From contig JAIDCC010000100.1 in the NCBI GenBank assembly GCA_029056055.1, forward strand, positions 1-33,268: a DNA stretch of 33,268 bases, read 5' to 3'. The notes under the pieces were generated by a model. It worked only from the letters and a program-made list of their open reading frames with translations. It was not told the DNA's origin and did not search any database. Shown in pieces: positions 1-7,798 of the stretch (positions are counted from its first letter, which is position 1; each line of letters begins with the position of its first letter). This stretch comes from Duncaniella sp. Its GTDB lineage: Bacteria; Bacteroidota; Bacteroidia; Bacteroidales; Muribaculaceae. The position numbers and the translations under genes were made by a program.

Positions 1-77
1 ATGCTTCTTCACTCAAGCCCCAAATCATCGCAAAAATAACTTCGTCTTATTTGTTCATTTATTTTTCTCACTTACTT
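1..77 (-). repeat. Nested-palindrome element, type A, cut by the window edge
   Basis: Read on the minus strand, this begins with AAGTAAGTGAG and contains GATGATTTGGGGCTTGAGTG. It matches the left 77 bases of the element at 28660-28842 with about five differences. The apical hairpin and right half lie outside the window. It ends about 27 bases before the first gene. No transposase accompanies it. The identification rests on direct comparison of copies inside this window. Confidence 0.85.
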
Positions 78-103
78 AACGCCCCAAATGTTAAATTGGT
101 TCA

Positions 104-676
104 ATGGCAGAATACAATAAAATGCAGCAGACCAAGCGCCATTTCTTCGCTATGCGCAACGGCATCATCGCCGACACCATACGCCGCGCCGGTCTCGACT
201 ACAAAATCATCTTCGGGCTAAACTTGCCCCAGATTGCCGACTATGCCGCGGCCACGGGCTACGACCCCGACCTGGCGGCACAGTTGCGCGCCGACGTGCG
301 CTGCCGCGAGAGCCAGTTGCTCGCGCCGATGCTCGTAGACCCCGCGACTCTCACGCTTGACGACGCCCTCGCCATGGCCCGCGAAGTGCGCACCACCGAA
401 GTGGCCGACATCCTCTGCCACCGCCTGCTGCGCCGTCGCCCCGAGATGGCCGCGGAAATCACCGAAGCCCTGACGGCCGATGCGACACCGCTCAGCGTCT
501 ACACAGCCCTGCGTCTCGCGCTCAACCTCCTTGCCGTAGCCCCGCCGGCCTCCGAGCAATCGGAGCGCTACACGGCGCTTGCCAAGCAGATTCTTGAGGC
601 CACCGCAGCCGTCGGCGACACTTCGCTCGCCGGCATACGCCGCCAGATGGCCGACGAACTCGAATACCGACCCTGA
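104..676 (+). CDS. Hypothetical helical protein upstream of yaaA
   Basis: Predicted cytoplasmic protein of 190 residues with no signal peptide or membrane segment. The sequence is Ala/Leu/Arg rich and looks all-helical, perhaps a HEAT/ARM-like repeat fold, with an N-terminal block RHFFAMRNG around residues 12-20. I do not recognise a catalytic motif and assign no function. The ATG at 104 is used; a second Met at residue 7 (position 122) is also possible. yaaA follows after 21 bases on the same strand, so the two are probably co-transcribed. No clear TAnnTTTG promoter lies in the short gap after the repeat at 1-77. Confidence 0.75.
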   Translation: MAEYNKMQQTKRHFFAMRNGIIADTIRRAGLDYKIIFGLNLPQIADYAAATGYDPDLAAQLRADVRCRESQLLAPMLVDPATLTLDDALAMAREVRTTEVADILCHRLLRRRPEMAAEITEALTADATPLSVYTALRLALNLLAVAPPASEQSERYTALAKQILEATAAVGDTSLAGIRRQMADELEYRP

Positions 677-697
677 CCCACCACTCATTCCGCGCCC

Positions 698-1474
698 ATG
701 CTAATCCTGATAGCCGAATCGAAAACCATGACCCCGTGTGCCGACGCCGTGAGCCCCGACATCGTGGTCGCCCACACGCCGGCGTTTGACGCCGAGGCGG
801 CCGAAATCATGGAGTCGCTGCGCGGAGCCTCGGCCGAAGAGCTCGCCGCCGACGCAAAACTGAGTCTGCCGCTGGGGCGTCGCCTCAAGGAAATGATTTA
901 TGAGTTTCCCAACAAGCAGAGCGGCGGACGCGCCATCGAGAGCTTCACAGGCGTAGTGTTCAAGGCGTTCGACTACAGTTCGCTCACGCCCCTCGAGAAA
1001 GCCCGTGCCGACGAGCGCGTGCGACTCATTTCGTCGCTCTACGGATGGTTGCGTCCCGACGACATCATCAAACCCTACCGTTTCGACTTCACCACCCGCC
1101 TTGCACCCGAAGGAAAGAGCTTCGCCGCCTACTGGGCCCCGCAAGTCACCGCCGCCCTGCTGCGCCGCCTCGAAGAGACAGGAGAGACCGACGTGCTCAA
1201 TCTCCTGCCCGCCGACGCCACCCGCTGCATCGACCTGCGCGCCATAGCCCCTTACGCCCGCGTGTGGCGAGCCGACTTCAAGGAGATTCTCCCCGGCGGA
1301 AAGACACGCACACCCAACGCCGGGCGACTCAAAACGCTGCGAGGCGAGCTGCTGCGCCAAATCATCACCGACGACATCACCACGCCCGAAGGGCTGACCG
1401 GTGTCAGCTCGCCCCACTTCGCGGCAGCCGGCACCCCCGCCCCCGACGGCACCATAACATTTCATACAGTCTGA
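698..1474 (+). CDS. yaaA: YaaA family peroxide-stress protein (UPF0246/DUF328)
   Basis: At 258 residues this equals the usual length of the family. The N-terminus MLILIAESKTM and the block SSLYGWLRPDDIIKPYRFDF (about residues 104-123) are family hallmarks. In E. coli YaaA lowers intracellular free iron during peroxide stress and binds DNA; the cytoplasmic role here is inferred from the family. The region normally reading like NLASxEYxK is divergent here (NLLPADATRCIDL). It sits between a hypothetical gene 21 bases upstream and a HIT gene 24 bases downstream, suggesting a three-gene operon. Confidence 0.9.
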   Translation: MLILIAESKTMTPCADAVSPDIVVAHTPAFDAEAAEIMESLRGASAEELAADAKLSLPLGRRLKEMIYEFPNKQSGGRAIESFTGVVFKAFDYSSLTPLEKARADERVRLISSLYGWLRPDDIIKPYRFDFTTRLAPEGKSFAAYWAPQVTAALLRRLEETGETDVLNLLPADATRCIDLRAIAPYARVWRADFKEILPGGKTRTPNAGRLKTLRGELLRQIITDDITTPEGLTGVSSPHFAAAGTPAPDGTITFHTV

Positions 1475-1498
1475 TACCCTTAACCCAACACAAACCTT

Positions 1499-1927
1499 AT
1501 GTATTCCGACCCCAAAGACTGTCTCTACTGCACCAACAACGAGACACTCCACAATCTGATGATTGAAATCGCGCCCCTCAAGGTGTCGCGCGCATTCCTC
1601 TTCAAGGAACAGACCTACAAGGGCCGTTGCCTCGTGGCCTACAACGGTCACGTCAACGACCTCAACGAGCTTACCCCCGAACAGCTCCATGACTTCATGG
1701 ACGATGTGGCAGCCGTCACACGCGCCATGCAGAAGGTGTTTAACCCTGAGAAAATCAACTACGGAGCCTACAGCGACAAACTCTCTCACCTCCACTTCCA
1801 CCTGGCGCCCAAGTATGTCGACGGCCCCGACTACGGCGGCACATTCCGCATGAATCCGGGCGAAGTCTACCTCTCCGACGAGGAATACGCTTCGATGGTC
1901 GACGCCATGCGCGAGGCCCTCAAATAG
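1499..1927 (+). CDS. HIT (histidine triad) family nucleotide-binding protein
   Basis: A 142-residue cytoplasmic protein with the histidine triad HLHFHLAP at residues 97-104; His97, His99 and His101 fit the H-x-H-x-H pattern of nucleotide hydrolases/transferases. The N-terminal CLYC (residues 8-11) resembles the Cys pair of many HIT proteins. Family members cleave nucleoside phosphoramidates or dinucleoside polyphosphates; the substrate here is unknown. It is last in the probable yaaA operon and is followed by a strong terminator at 1951-1980. Confidence 0.88.
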   Translation: MYSDPKDCLYCTNNETLHNLMIEIAPLKVSRAFLFKEQTYKGRCLVAYNGHVNDLNELTPEQLHDFMDDVAAVTRAMQKVFNPEKINYGAYSDKLSHLHFHLAPKYVDGPDYGGTFRMNPGEVYLSDEEYASMVDAMREALK

Positions 1928-1950
1928 TCGTCAAAACCGCTCAAACTCAC

Positions 1951-1980
1951 AAAGCCGTGTCGCAGGCCGACACGGCTTTT
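1951..1980 (+). terminator. Rho-independent terminator after the HIT gene
   Basis: A perfect 12-bp stem (1951-1962 with 1968-1979) has a 5-base loop and runs into TTTT. It lies 24 bases past the HIT stop codon. Confidence 0.9.
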
Positions 1981-2033
1981 ATATTTTTGCGCAATTTCAT
2001 GGCAAATTTCTATGCAGAATAAAGAATTTTTAC

Positions 2034-2041
2034 TACTTTTG
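2034..2041 (+). promoter_or_regulatory. Bacteroidetes -7 promoter element
   Basis: TACTTTTG fits TAnnTTTG. It lies 43 bases before the start codon of the beta-helix gene. No convincing -33 TTTG is seen. Confidence 0.65.
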
Positions 2042-2083
2042 CAACCAAAATTCACAAAACACAAGATTTAATCACATTTGCTT

Positions 2084-3460
2084 ATGAAAATTTCTACCCT
2101 GTTGCTTGGCGCGGCCTTCTGCACGCTGCCCCTGTCGCTGAGTGCCGCAGAGTATGCTACCGCCGGCAACGGTACCGAATACTCGTTTGAGACCCTCTCG
2201 GCCATCGAAGGCTCAAACGTGACCAAAACCGCCGACGGCGCGTTTGAGGTGACCGCCGACGTGACCATCACCGCAGGCGACAAATTCGTCCTCGACAAGG
2301 GCGCGACCGTCAAACTCGCCTCGGACGTGCGCATCTACCTTCAAGGCGACGCCGTGATGGACGGCGGCGACTCGCGCACCACCTTCACACGCCTCGACGA
2401 CGCGGCCACACCCGCCGGTATCCGCTCGACCGTCGGCGGCACGTTCAAAATCACTAACGTCAACTTCGAATACGCCGGACTCAACGACTACTCCGATGGA
2501 GGAGCCGAAATCTCAAACTGCTCGTTCTCGCTCTGCAACGGCAAAATTTCGAGCGTAGCCGCCGTCAACTGCGGCACCACCGACACGGCCTACAAAATCA
2601 CCAACTGCTCATTCTCGGAATGTGCAGTGCCCGCCATCGGCACGGGAGCCAACACCTTCTGCGACCTCCTCATCGAAGACTGCGAATTTTTCGACAACAA
2701 CACCGAAAACGCCAACAAGCCCCAGCTCAACCTCACGGTCGGACTTGACAAACCGGTCGTCGTGCGCGGCTGCACCATCACCGGCACCGGCCGAACCATG
2801 GTAGGTGGTATCGCTGTCTCAAACCTGCTCGTCGGTCAAGGCACTAACAAGGTCTACATCGAAAACAACACCATCTCGGACAACCGCTATGGCATCACCG
2901 CCACCGGCCCCCTCTACATCGAGGTGCGCGACAACATCCTGCTCAACAACAACCACGACCCCAACCCCATGTCGGGCGGCTCGGGCATCAGCCTCGCCGG
3001 ATACAGCTATGGCCAGAGCGGCATCATCTCGGGCAACCACATCGAAGGCCACCTCTGGGGCATCACGCTCATCCAGTGTGACGACATCAACTGCGGCCAG
3101 GTGGACAACCCCGACTCGCCCGGCGGCAACGTCTTCAAAGACAACGGCAACGGCGGAAAGGCATACGACCTCTACAACAACGGCCAAAACACCGTCTACG
3201 CCCAGCTCAACACGTGGAGCGTGGCCGAGCAGACCGAAGAGCTCATCGAGACCGTAATCTCCCACAAGATCGACGACCCCAAGCTCGGCGAAGTCATTTT
3301 CATGCCCGCGGCCTCATCGTCGGCCATCGAGACCATCAGCGCCGACGCAGCCGAGGCTGAATACTACAACCTCCGCGGAGTGCGCGTGGCCCGTCCCATC
3401 TCGGGCGGTGTCTACGTAGTGCGCCAAGGCTCCAAAGTGTTCAAGGCCCTCGTAAAATAA
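2084..3460 (+). CDS. Secreted right-handed beta-helix protein with a C-terminal sorting-like domain
   Basis: A 458-residue protein. The start is the ATG at 2084, because the in-frame codon at 2078 is TTG and the ATG directly opens a signal peptide (MKISTLLLGAAFC..., cleavage likely after SLSAA). The middle has many short repeats rich in Asn, Gly and Ser with parallel beta-helix character (for example IENNTISDNRYGI and ISGNHIEGHLWGI), typical of carbohydrate-binding or lyase-like proteins. No catalytic residues can be assigned. The C-terminus, from EYYNLRGVRV to VYVVRQGSKVFKALVK, resembles the T9SS type A sorting domain or its gut-Bacteroidales relatives, suggesting surface or periplasmic location. 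It has its own promoter and is transcribed alone. Confidence 0.82.
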   Translation: MKISTLLLGAAFCTLPLSLSAAEYATAGNGTEYSFETLSAIEGSNVTKTADGAFEVTADVTITAGDKFVLDKGATVKLASDVRIYLQGDAVMDGGDSRTTFTRLDDAATPAGIRSTVGGTFKITNVNFEYAGLNDYSDGGAEISNCSFSLCNGKISSVAAVNCGTTDTAYKITNCSFSECAVPAIGTGANTFCDLLIEDCEFFDNNTENANKPQLNLTVGLDKPVVVRGCTITGTGRTMVGGIAVSNLLVGQGTNKVYIENNTISDNRYGITATGPLYIEVRDNILLNNNHDPNPMSGGSGISLAGYSYGQSGIISGNHIEGHLWGITLIQCDDINCGQVDNPDSPGGNVFKDNGNGGKAYDLYNNGQNTVYAQLNTWSVAEQTEELIETVISHKIDDPKLGEVIFMPAASSSAIETISADAAEAEYYNLRGVRVARPISGGVYVVRQGSKVFKALVK

Positions 3461-3493
3461 CCCCCGATATTTTTAGTTGTGAATAACATTTAC

Positions 3494-3501
3494 TATCTTT
3501 G
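3494..3501 (+). promoter_or_regulatory. Promoter of the candidate small RNA
   Basis: TATCTTTG is an exact TAnnTTTG element. Transcription would start near 3507-3508. No start codon with a meaningful reading frame follows before the terminator at 3585-3611. Confidence 0.6.
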
Positions 3502-3507
3502 CATTCA

Positions 3508-3611
3508 CAAAGGGTAGTTTCCCCTTTAACGAAATACTTCGAGTGCTTAAGCAACGATTTTAGAAACCGACAGTAGTCGATTGGAAAGAGTGGTGAAAAC
3601 CACTCTTTTTT
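3508..3611 (+). ncRNA. Candidate small RNA of about 104 nt
   Basis: A TAnnTTTG promoter, about 100 bases without a usable reading frame, and a strong intrinsic terminator make a self-contained unit. Predicted structure: AAAGGG (3509-3514) with CCCTTT (3522-3527); a small CGAC/GTCG hairpin (3568-3579); and the terminator stem. It does not show the conserved SRP RNA loop and is too short for 6S RNA or tmRNA. The RNA end points are inferred. The remaining DNA up to the GH28 promoter (3612-3801) holds nothing recognisable apart from a weak TAATTTTG near 3750. Confidence 0.5.
3585..3611 (+). terminator. Rho-independent terminator of the candidate small RNA
   Basis: A perfect 10-bp stem (AAAGAGTGGT with ACCACTCTTT) is closed by a GAAA tetraloop and followed by a run of T to 3611. 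Confidence 0.88.
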
Positions 3612-3801
3612 CGTTTTGACACCGAGATTGTTGGACGTGGAGAGAGACAAGGGGACAAGTGCGGGCTTTGGAAGTCATCCCCGGGGATGCAGGGGCGAAA
3701 GGGTGGTGAGGGATTCGGGGGTTATCGCACTATGAGGAGAGGGATTTAGTAGTAATTTTGTGGTGTCGCGGAAGCGATTTGGATTTTCATCGGATTTATC
3801 A

Positions 3802-3809
3802 TAACTTTG
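3802..3809 (+). promoter_or_regulatory. Promoter of the GH28 gene
   Basis: TAACTTTG is an exact -7 element about 65 bases before the GH28 start. The predicted transcript begins close to the repeat motif AAGTAAGT at 3813. Confidence 0.65.
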
Positions 3810-3812
3810 CAG

Positions 3813-3840
3813 AAGTAAGTATGTGTTCGAAAATATTTAA
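3813..3840 (+). repeat. Type D leader repeat (AAGTAAGTATGTGTTCGAAA)
   Basis: Bases 3821-3840 match 20932-20951 with one difference, and both copies adjoin an AAGTAAGT-like end. Here the motif occupies the start of the GH28 5' leader. Confidence 0.6.
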
Positions 3841-3874
3841 GTCAAGTCACACACAAACACACGGCCTTATCACC

Positions 3875-5266
3875 ATGAAACGAATGAAACGCCTCTTCAG
3901 CCTGTTTGCCGCCATGGCGACGCTGCTGACCGCGGGAGCCACCGACGGTCTGCCCTCTTATCCCGAGACTCTCAGAGACAGCATCCTCGCACAAATCACC
4001 GGTGCGTCACGCCCTGCCAAGGAAATCTCAATCCTGAAATTCGGCGCGCGCCCCGACGGAGTAAGCGACTGCCGCCCGGCATTCGAAAAAGCAATGCGTC
4101 GAGCCGACAAAGAGGGAGGTCTGACGATAAGCGTGCCTGCGGGAGAATACTTCATGCAGGGGCCGCTGACGCTGACGTCGAACGTGACCATCAACCTTGA
4201 CTCGGGAGCCGTGCTGCGTTTCACGCCCGACCCGGAGCGCTATCCCGTGGTGTCGACGAGCTGGGAGGGCACGTATCTCTACAACTATTCGCCCATGATT
4301 TACGGAAGGGGGCTTAGGAACGTGGCCATCACGGGACGCGGCACCATCGACGGCAATGCGTCGACGACGTTTGCCACATGGAAACCGCGTCAGCGCGAGG
4401 CACTGCTGCGCAGCCGCGAGATGAACCATAATCATACTCCGGTGGAGGAACGTCGCTTCGGCGAAGGCTCGTGGCTCAGGCCGCAGCTCGTGCAGCTCTA
4501 CGAATGCAGCGGTGTGACGCTCGAAGGTGTGAAAATCATCAATTCGCCGTTCTGGTGCGTGCATCTGCTGCGGTCGGAGAATGTGGTGTGCCGGGGTCTG
4601 CGCTACGATGCGAAACTGGTGAACAACGACGGCATCGACCCTGAAAGTTCGCGCAACGTGCTCATCGAAGAGGTGGAGTTTGACAACGGCGACGACAACG
4701 TGGCCATCAAGAGCGGGCGCGACGACGACGGACGCCTGACAGCCGCACCGAGCGAGAACATCGTGATACGCCGCTGTCATTTCAAGGGCTTGCACGCCGT
4801 GGTGATAGGCAGCGAGATGTCGGGAGGCGTGAGAAACGTATTCGTTGAAGACTGCGACTACGCGGGCTATTGCAAACGAGGCATCTACGTCAAGACCAAT
4901 CCCGACCGCGGGGGATATGTGAAAGGGCTTTACGTCAGGAACTGCGTGTTTGACACCGTGGAAGACCTCTTCTACGTCACGAGCAAGTATGCGGGCGAAG
5001 GGCTCGAAAGCACACACTTTTCGGAAATCTCGGACATCGTGGTGGATGGGCTGAGCTGCCGAGAGGCTACGGGGGCTGCGCTCGTAGTTCAGGGCACGGA
5101 GCAGCTGCCTGTGAGCCGGGTGAGCTTCGACAACATCCGCGTAGGCAAGGCCAAGACGGGCATCAGTTTCACAGATACCTGCCCCGTGATGCTCGGCACG
5201 TGCGCCATAGGTCCCTCGGCCGACATACCCACCCAAGTGACCGCCGCTGACAACATCTTCAGATAA
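3875..5266 (+). CDS. Glycoside hydrolase family 28 (polygalacturonase-like), secreted
   Basis: A 463-residue protein starting at the ATG at 3875, which opens a signal peptide (MKRMKRLFSLFAAMATLLTAG); the frame is open further upstream, but that part would precede the promoter. GH28 hallmarks: early block FGARPDGVSDCRPAF; NNDGID at residues 250-255; GDDNVAIKSG with Asp273/Asp274; GLHAVVIGSEMSGG around His307; and RGIYVKTN. Asp255, Asp273 and Asp274 correspond to the catalytic Asp set. Members hydrolyse galacturonan or rhamnogalacturonan bonds by inversion in the periplasm or at the surface; the exact substrate is unknown. No SusC/SusD pair is nearby. It faces the flippase gene tail to tail with 12 bases between them. 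Confidence 0.88.
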   Translation: MKRMKRLFSLFAAMATLLTAGATDGLPSYPETLRDSILAQITGASRPAKEISILKFGARPDGVSDCRPAFEKAMRRADKEGGLTISVPAGEYFMQGPLTLTSNVTINLDSGAVLRFTPDPERYPVVSTSWEGTYLYNYSPMIYGRGLRNVAITGRGTIDGNASTTFATWKPRQREALLRSREMNHNHTPVEERRFGEGSWLRPQLVQLYECSGVTLEGVKIINSPFWCVHLLRSENVVCRGLRYDAKLVNNDGIDPESSRNVLIEEVEFDNGDDNVAIKSGRDDDGRLTAAPSENIVIRRCHFKGLHAVVIGSEMSGGVRNVFVEDCDYAGYCKRGIYVKTNPDRGGYVKGLYVRNCVFDTVEDLFYVTSKYAGEGLESTHFSEISDIVVDGLSCREATGAALVVQGTEQLPVSRVSFDNIRVGKAKTGISFTDTCPVMLGTCAIGPSADIPTQVTAADNIFR

Positions 5267-5278
5267 GAGAAAGCTTGT

Positions 5279-6658
5279 TCAGATAAGAGGAATCAGGAGG
5301 GTGGCGGCGGTGACGAGGAGGAGGGTTGCGAGGGCGAGGAGGATGATGCGCGGGGGGAGGGTCATGCGGTAGCGACGGTAGTAGACGAAGGCGACGATGA
5401 CGGTGTAGACGAGATACCAGAGGGTGAATGCGAGGCCGAGGCCGCGGAGTCCGAGAAGGGTGTAGCCGGCGATGTTGAGGAGCAGGCCTACGAGGGCGCT
5501 CGCTATCTCGGTGAGCATGTAGACGAGTCCGTCGCCTTTGGCCAGCATGACGAAGGCCATGCACCAGGAGACGCCGCGGAGCACCATGCCGGGAAGGGCG
5601 GCGAGGATGTAGGGCACGGCGGGGGCGAAGTCTTTGGAATAGAGGATTTCGACAAAAAGCGGTGCGAGGGGAATGAAAACTATGAGCACCGGGCAGAGGA
5701 TGAACATGAGAAGCCGCATCTCATGAGCCACGAAAAGGCCCATTCTGTCGGGGCGGGCGGCCTGTGAGGCGAGGCGCGGATAGTATTCGACACCGATGGC
5801 CGTGAAGACCATTCCGACGTAGCGGCTGACGATGGTGTAGCCCGACTGATAGACGCCCACTTCGGCAGTCGAGGCGATGGTGTTGAGCCATGCCACGAAG
5901 ATGTAGTTGAGTAGCTGCGAGGTAATGTCGGCACCGGTCATGAAGAGGCCGAGGCGCAGGAGGTCGGTCACCATGCCACGACGTTCGGCGGCAGCGAGAG
6001 GGCGCGGCGCGGGGAGCGAGCGGGTGTCGCGGCGGTAGACGTAGACGGTGGCGGCGAGGCCGAAGAAAGTGTAGGCGATGAGGGAGGGAACAATCGAATC
6101 GAGCCGCCAGAAATAGAACATCGGGATGCTGACCAACAGCCCTCCGCCGACGCCGATGAGCGAGCAGCGAGCCAAGGGGCCGAGGTGGCCGAGACCTTGC
6201 AGGAGAGCCTGACGGCCGGCGGTGAGGGTGAGCATGAGCACCATCACGCCGAGCGCGGCAAATTGGAGCGTGTAGGAAAAGTGGCCGAAAGTTTCGCGGG
6301 AGAGGAACGGGGCGGCGAGAACCATGACGAGGAGACCGGCGAGACCGAGCCAAAGCGAAAGGCGTCGGATGAGGCGGGCAATGTCGGCGGCACGTTGCAT
6401 GGAGCCGGAAGAGCGGGCAGCGGCCACGTCGCGCACGGCAGTCTGACGCAGACCGAGTTGAGAGAGCGCGGCCACCATGGTCACCGCGTTATTGAAGATG
6501 GTGAACAGGCCCACTCCGGCCGCACCGAGCCAAAGAGCCACGAGTTTGACGCGAATAGCCCCGCAGAGAATCTGCACCATCTGAAGACCGCCGAACGTGC
6601 CCATAGCCGCGAGCACCTTGCGGGTGAGCGAAGGGCGTTGAGAAACTATCCGCGCCAT
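5279..6658 (-). CDS. Oligosaccharide flippase family protein (Wzx-like, MATE/MOP superfamily)
   Basis: A 459-residue inner-membrane protein, about 12 or more hydrophobic segments through its length. The start MARIVSQRPSLTRKVL at 6658 is chosen because it overlaps the preceding glycosyltransferase stop by 13 bases, and the open frame further upstream codes Arg-rich nonsense. The N-terminal segment (LVALWLGAAGVGLFTIFNNA) and overall pattern are typical of polysaccharide exporters that flip lipid-linked glycans to the periplasm. With the upstream glycosyltransferase it suggests a small surface-glycan unit; the glycan is unknown. No terminator separates it from the convergent GH28 gene. Confidence 0.85.
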   Translation of the reverse strand: MARIVSQRPSLTRKVLAAMGTFGGLQMVQILCGAIRVKLVALWLGAAGVGLFTIFNNAVTMVAALSQLGLRQTAVRDVAAARSSGSMQRAADIARLIRRLSLWLGLAGLLVMVLAAPFLSRETFGHFSYTLQFAALGVMVLMLTLTAGRQALLQGLGHLGPLARCSLIGVGGGLLVSIPMFYFWRLDSIVPSLIAYTFFGLAATVYVYRRDTRSLPAPRPLAAAERRGMVTDLLRLGLFMTGADITSQLLNYIFVAWLNTIASTAEVGVYQSGYTIVSRYVGMVFTAIGVEYYPRLASQAARPDRMGLFVAHEMRLLMFILCPVLIVFIPLAPLFVEILYSKDFAPAVPYILAALPGMVLRGVSWCMAFVMLAKGDGLVYMLTEIASALVGLLLNIAGYTLLGLRGLGLAFTLWYLVYTVIVAFVYYRRYRMTLPPRIILLALATLLLVTAATLLIPLI

Positions 6659-7467
6659 GGTCTGCGGATTTTGAAGTATCCACCCCACGCGCCTTGCGCC
6701 AGCCCGATGAGAGCGCCGAAAAAACCGGCCTGACCGCCGCGCGCCAGACGCCAAGCCTTGAGAGGCAGACGGAGCGGAGTGGTGAAGGGATAGATGAGAG
6801 CCATGGCCGCGCCGAAGCCGCGAAGCGTAGAGGCGGCGACGCGGGAGCGAGAGCCTGTGGTGGCACCATCGTGACGGCAGAGAGTGAGAGGGAGAAACAC
6901 GACTTTGAGCCCGAGGCGCATGGCCGTCAGCAGCCACACTTCCTCCTCGCCGCAGCCGTAGCGAGTGGCCAGCCCCATCTGCGGAGAGAAACGGAGGCGA
7001 CGGTCGGCCAGGGCGGAGCGGCGCACGGCAATTTCAACCGACGAGATGTAATAGCCCTTCGGGAGATGCTCGGTGAGCACAACTGCCGACGCGGGATAGG
7101 CCTTGGGAGCCCCTTCGTGGCGGAAGAGAGCCACGTCCATACGAGGGTCGCGCGCAAAAGCCTCGCGCAGACCGCGGATAGCGTCGGGGAAATAGGTGAG
7201 GTCGTCGTCGGCCACGAGAAGAATATCCGCGCGTGCCGCCTCGAAAGCCTCATTGCGGTTTTCGCTCAGACAACGGGCAGCGGTGCGCACCACCCTGACA
7301 TCGGAGCGCGAGGCAAGCGCGGGAGGCACCTCAGCACCGCCGCTCTCCTGCCAGGCTACGACGTAGGCCACTCCCTCGGCGGGAGGGAGGAGCATAGCCG
7401 CGACGCGCCCGGCGCCCTCAGGGCGGCAGGTGCAGACGAGTATTTCAACCGACGGGAGTGTCATCAT
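6646..7467 (-). CDS. GT2-like glycosyltransferase
   Basis: A 273-residue protein, GT-A fold: N-terminus VEILVCTCRPEG, and a VADDDLTY block (about residue 90) giving the DxD motif that binds metal and nucleotide sugar. YGCGEEEVWL later resembles the acidic catalytic-base region (ED-like). A hydrophobic C-terminal stretch (LPLKAWRLARGGQAGFFGAL) may attach it to the membrane. It likely adds a sugar to a lipid-linked glycan exported by the overlapping flippase gene. Two Met codons stand at the start (7467 and 7464). The -7 promoter element lies only 5 bases upstream, so the mRNA may be leaderless. Confidence 0.8.
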   Translation of the reverse strand: MMTLPSVEILVCTCRPEGAGRVAAMLLPPAEGVAYVVAWQESGGAEVPPALASRSDVRVVRTAARCLSENRNEAFEAARADILLVADDDLTYFPDAIRGLREAFARDPRMDVALFRHEGAPKAYPASAVVLTEHLPKGYYISSVEIAVRRSALADRRLRFSPQMGLATRYGCGEEEVWLLTAMRLGLKVVFLPLTLCRHDGATTGSRSRVAASTLRGFGAAMALIYPFTTPLRLPLKAWRLARGGQAGFFGALIGLAQGAWGGYFKIRRPWRG

Positions 7468-7471
7468 GGTG

Positions 7472-7479
7472 CAAAGATA
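7472..7479 (-). promoter_or_regulatory. Promoter of the glycosyltransferase-flippase operon
   Basis: Minus-strand TATCTTTG is an exact TAnnTTTG. It ends 5 bases before the ATG at 7467, putting the transcription start at or next to the start codon. Confidence 0.65.
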
Positions 7480-7522
7480 TAAAAAAACTGTTAACTGAAG
7501 ATTATGTTCGGGTGAAAAACTG

Positions 7523-7728
7523 AGAAGTTGTTTAAACTTTTTTACGGTGAAATAAAATTCATTAAGGTAGAAGTTGAAAACGACCTCTTTTCGGGTCTTT
7601 CATCATCTTTTTGGCTGATTTTCCACCTCTCATCGGTCGTGTAGCTCGCTACACTCCCTCTTCGATGTGGAAAATCATCTCAAAAATCTGATAAAATCTC
7701 CGAAAAGAAAAAAGTTTAAACAACTTCT
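7523..7728 (-). repeat. Nested-palindrome element, type B, between two divergent promoters
   Basis: Outer arms carry AGAAGTTGTTTAAAC (from 7523) and its complement ending near 7728. A second left-arm candidate starts at 7569, with CTTTTCGG (7587-7594) facing CCGAAAAG (7700-7707). Inside are a perfect 10-bp stem (7617-7626 with 7667-7676) and an apical hairpin GTGTAGC/GCTACAC (7639-7654). On the minus strand it shares TTTTTGAGATGATTT, TAGCGAGCTA and CCAAAAAGA with the type A elements. Bases 7524-7554 are identical to the solo repeat at 22685-22715. It separates the divergent promoters at 7472-7479 and 7751-7758. Confidence 0.85.
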
Positions 7729-7750
7729 TTGCGGTTTACGTGATAATTAC

Positions 7751-7758
7751 TATCTTTG
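7751..7758 (+). promoter_or_regulatory. Promoter of sufE
   Basis: TATCTTTG is an exact -7 element, giving a leader of about 35 bases before the ATG at 7799. Confidence 0.7.
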
Positions 7759-7798
7759 TAGCTTACAAGACACGCCTAACCGGGTCTTGGCTCAATCA

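Noticed and set aside
701-1801. Long minus-strand open frame opposite yaaA and the HIT gene
   Set aside because: It is the mirror of two well-supported genes in GC-rich DNA, and its sequence resembles no protein family.
3508-3611. SRP RNA or 6S RNA as identity of the small RNA
   Set aside because: The conserved SRP loop sequence is missing and the length and fold do not suit 6S RNA.
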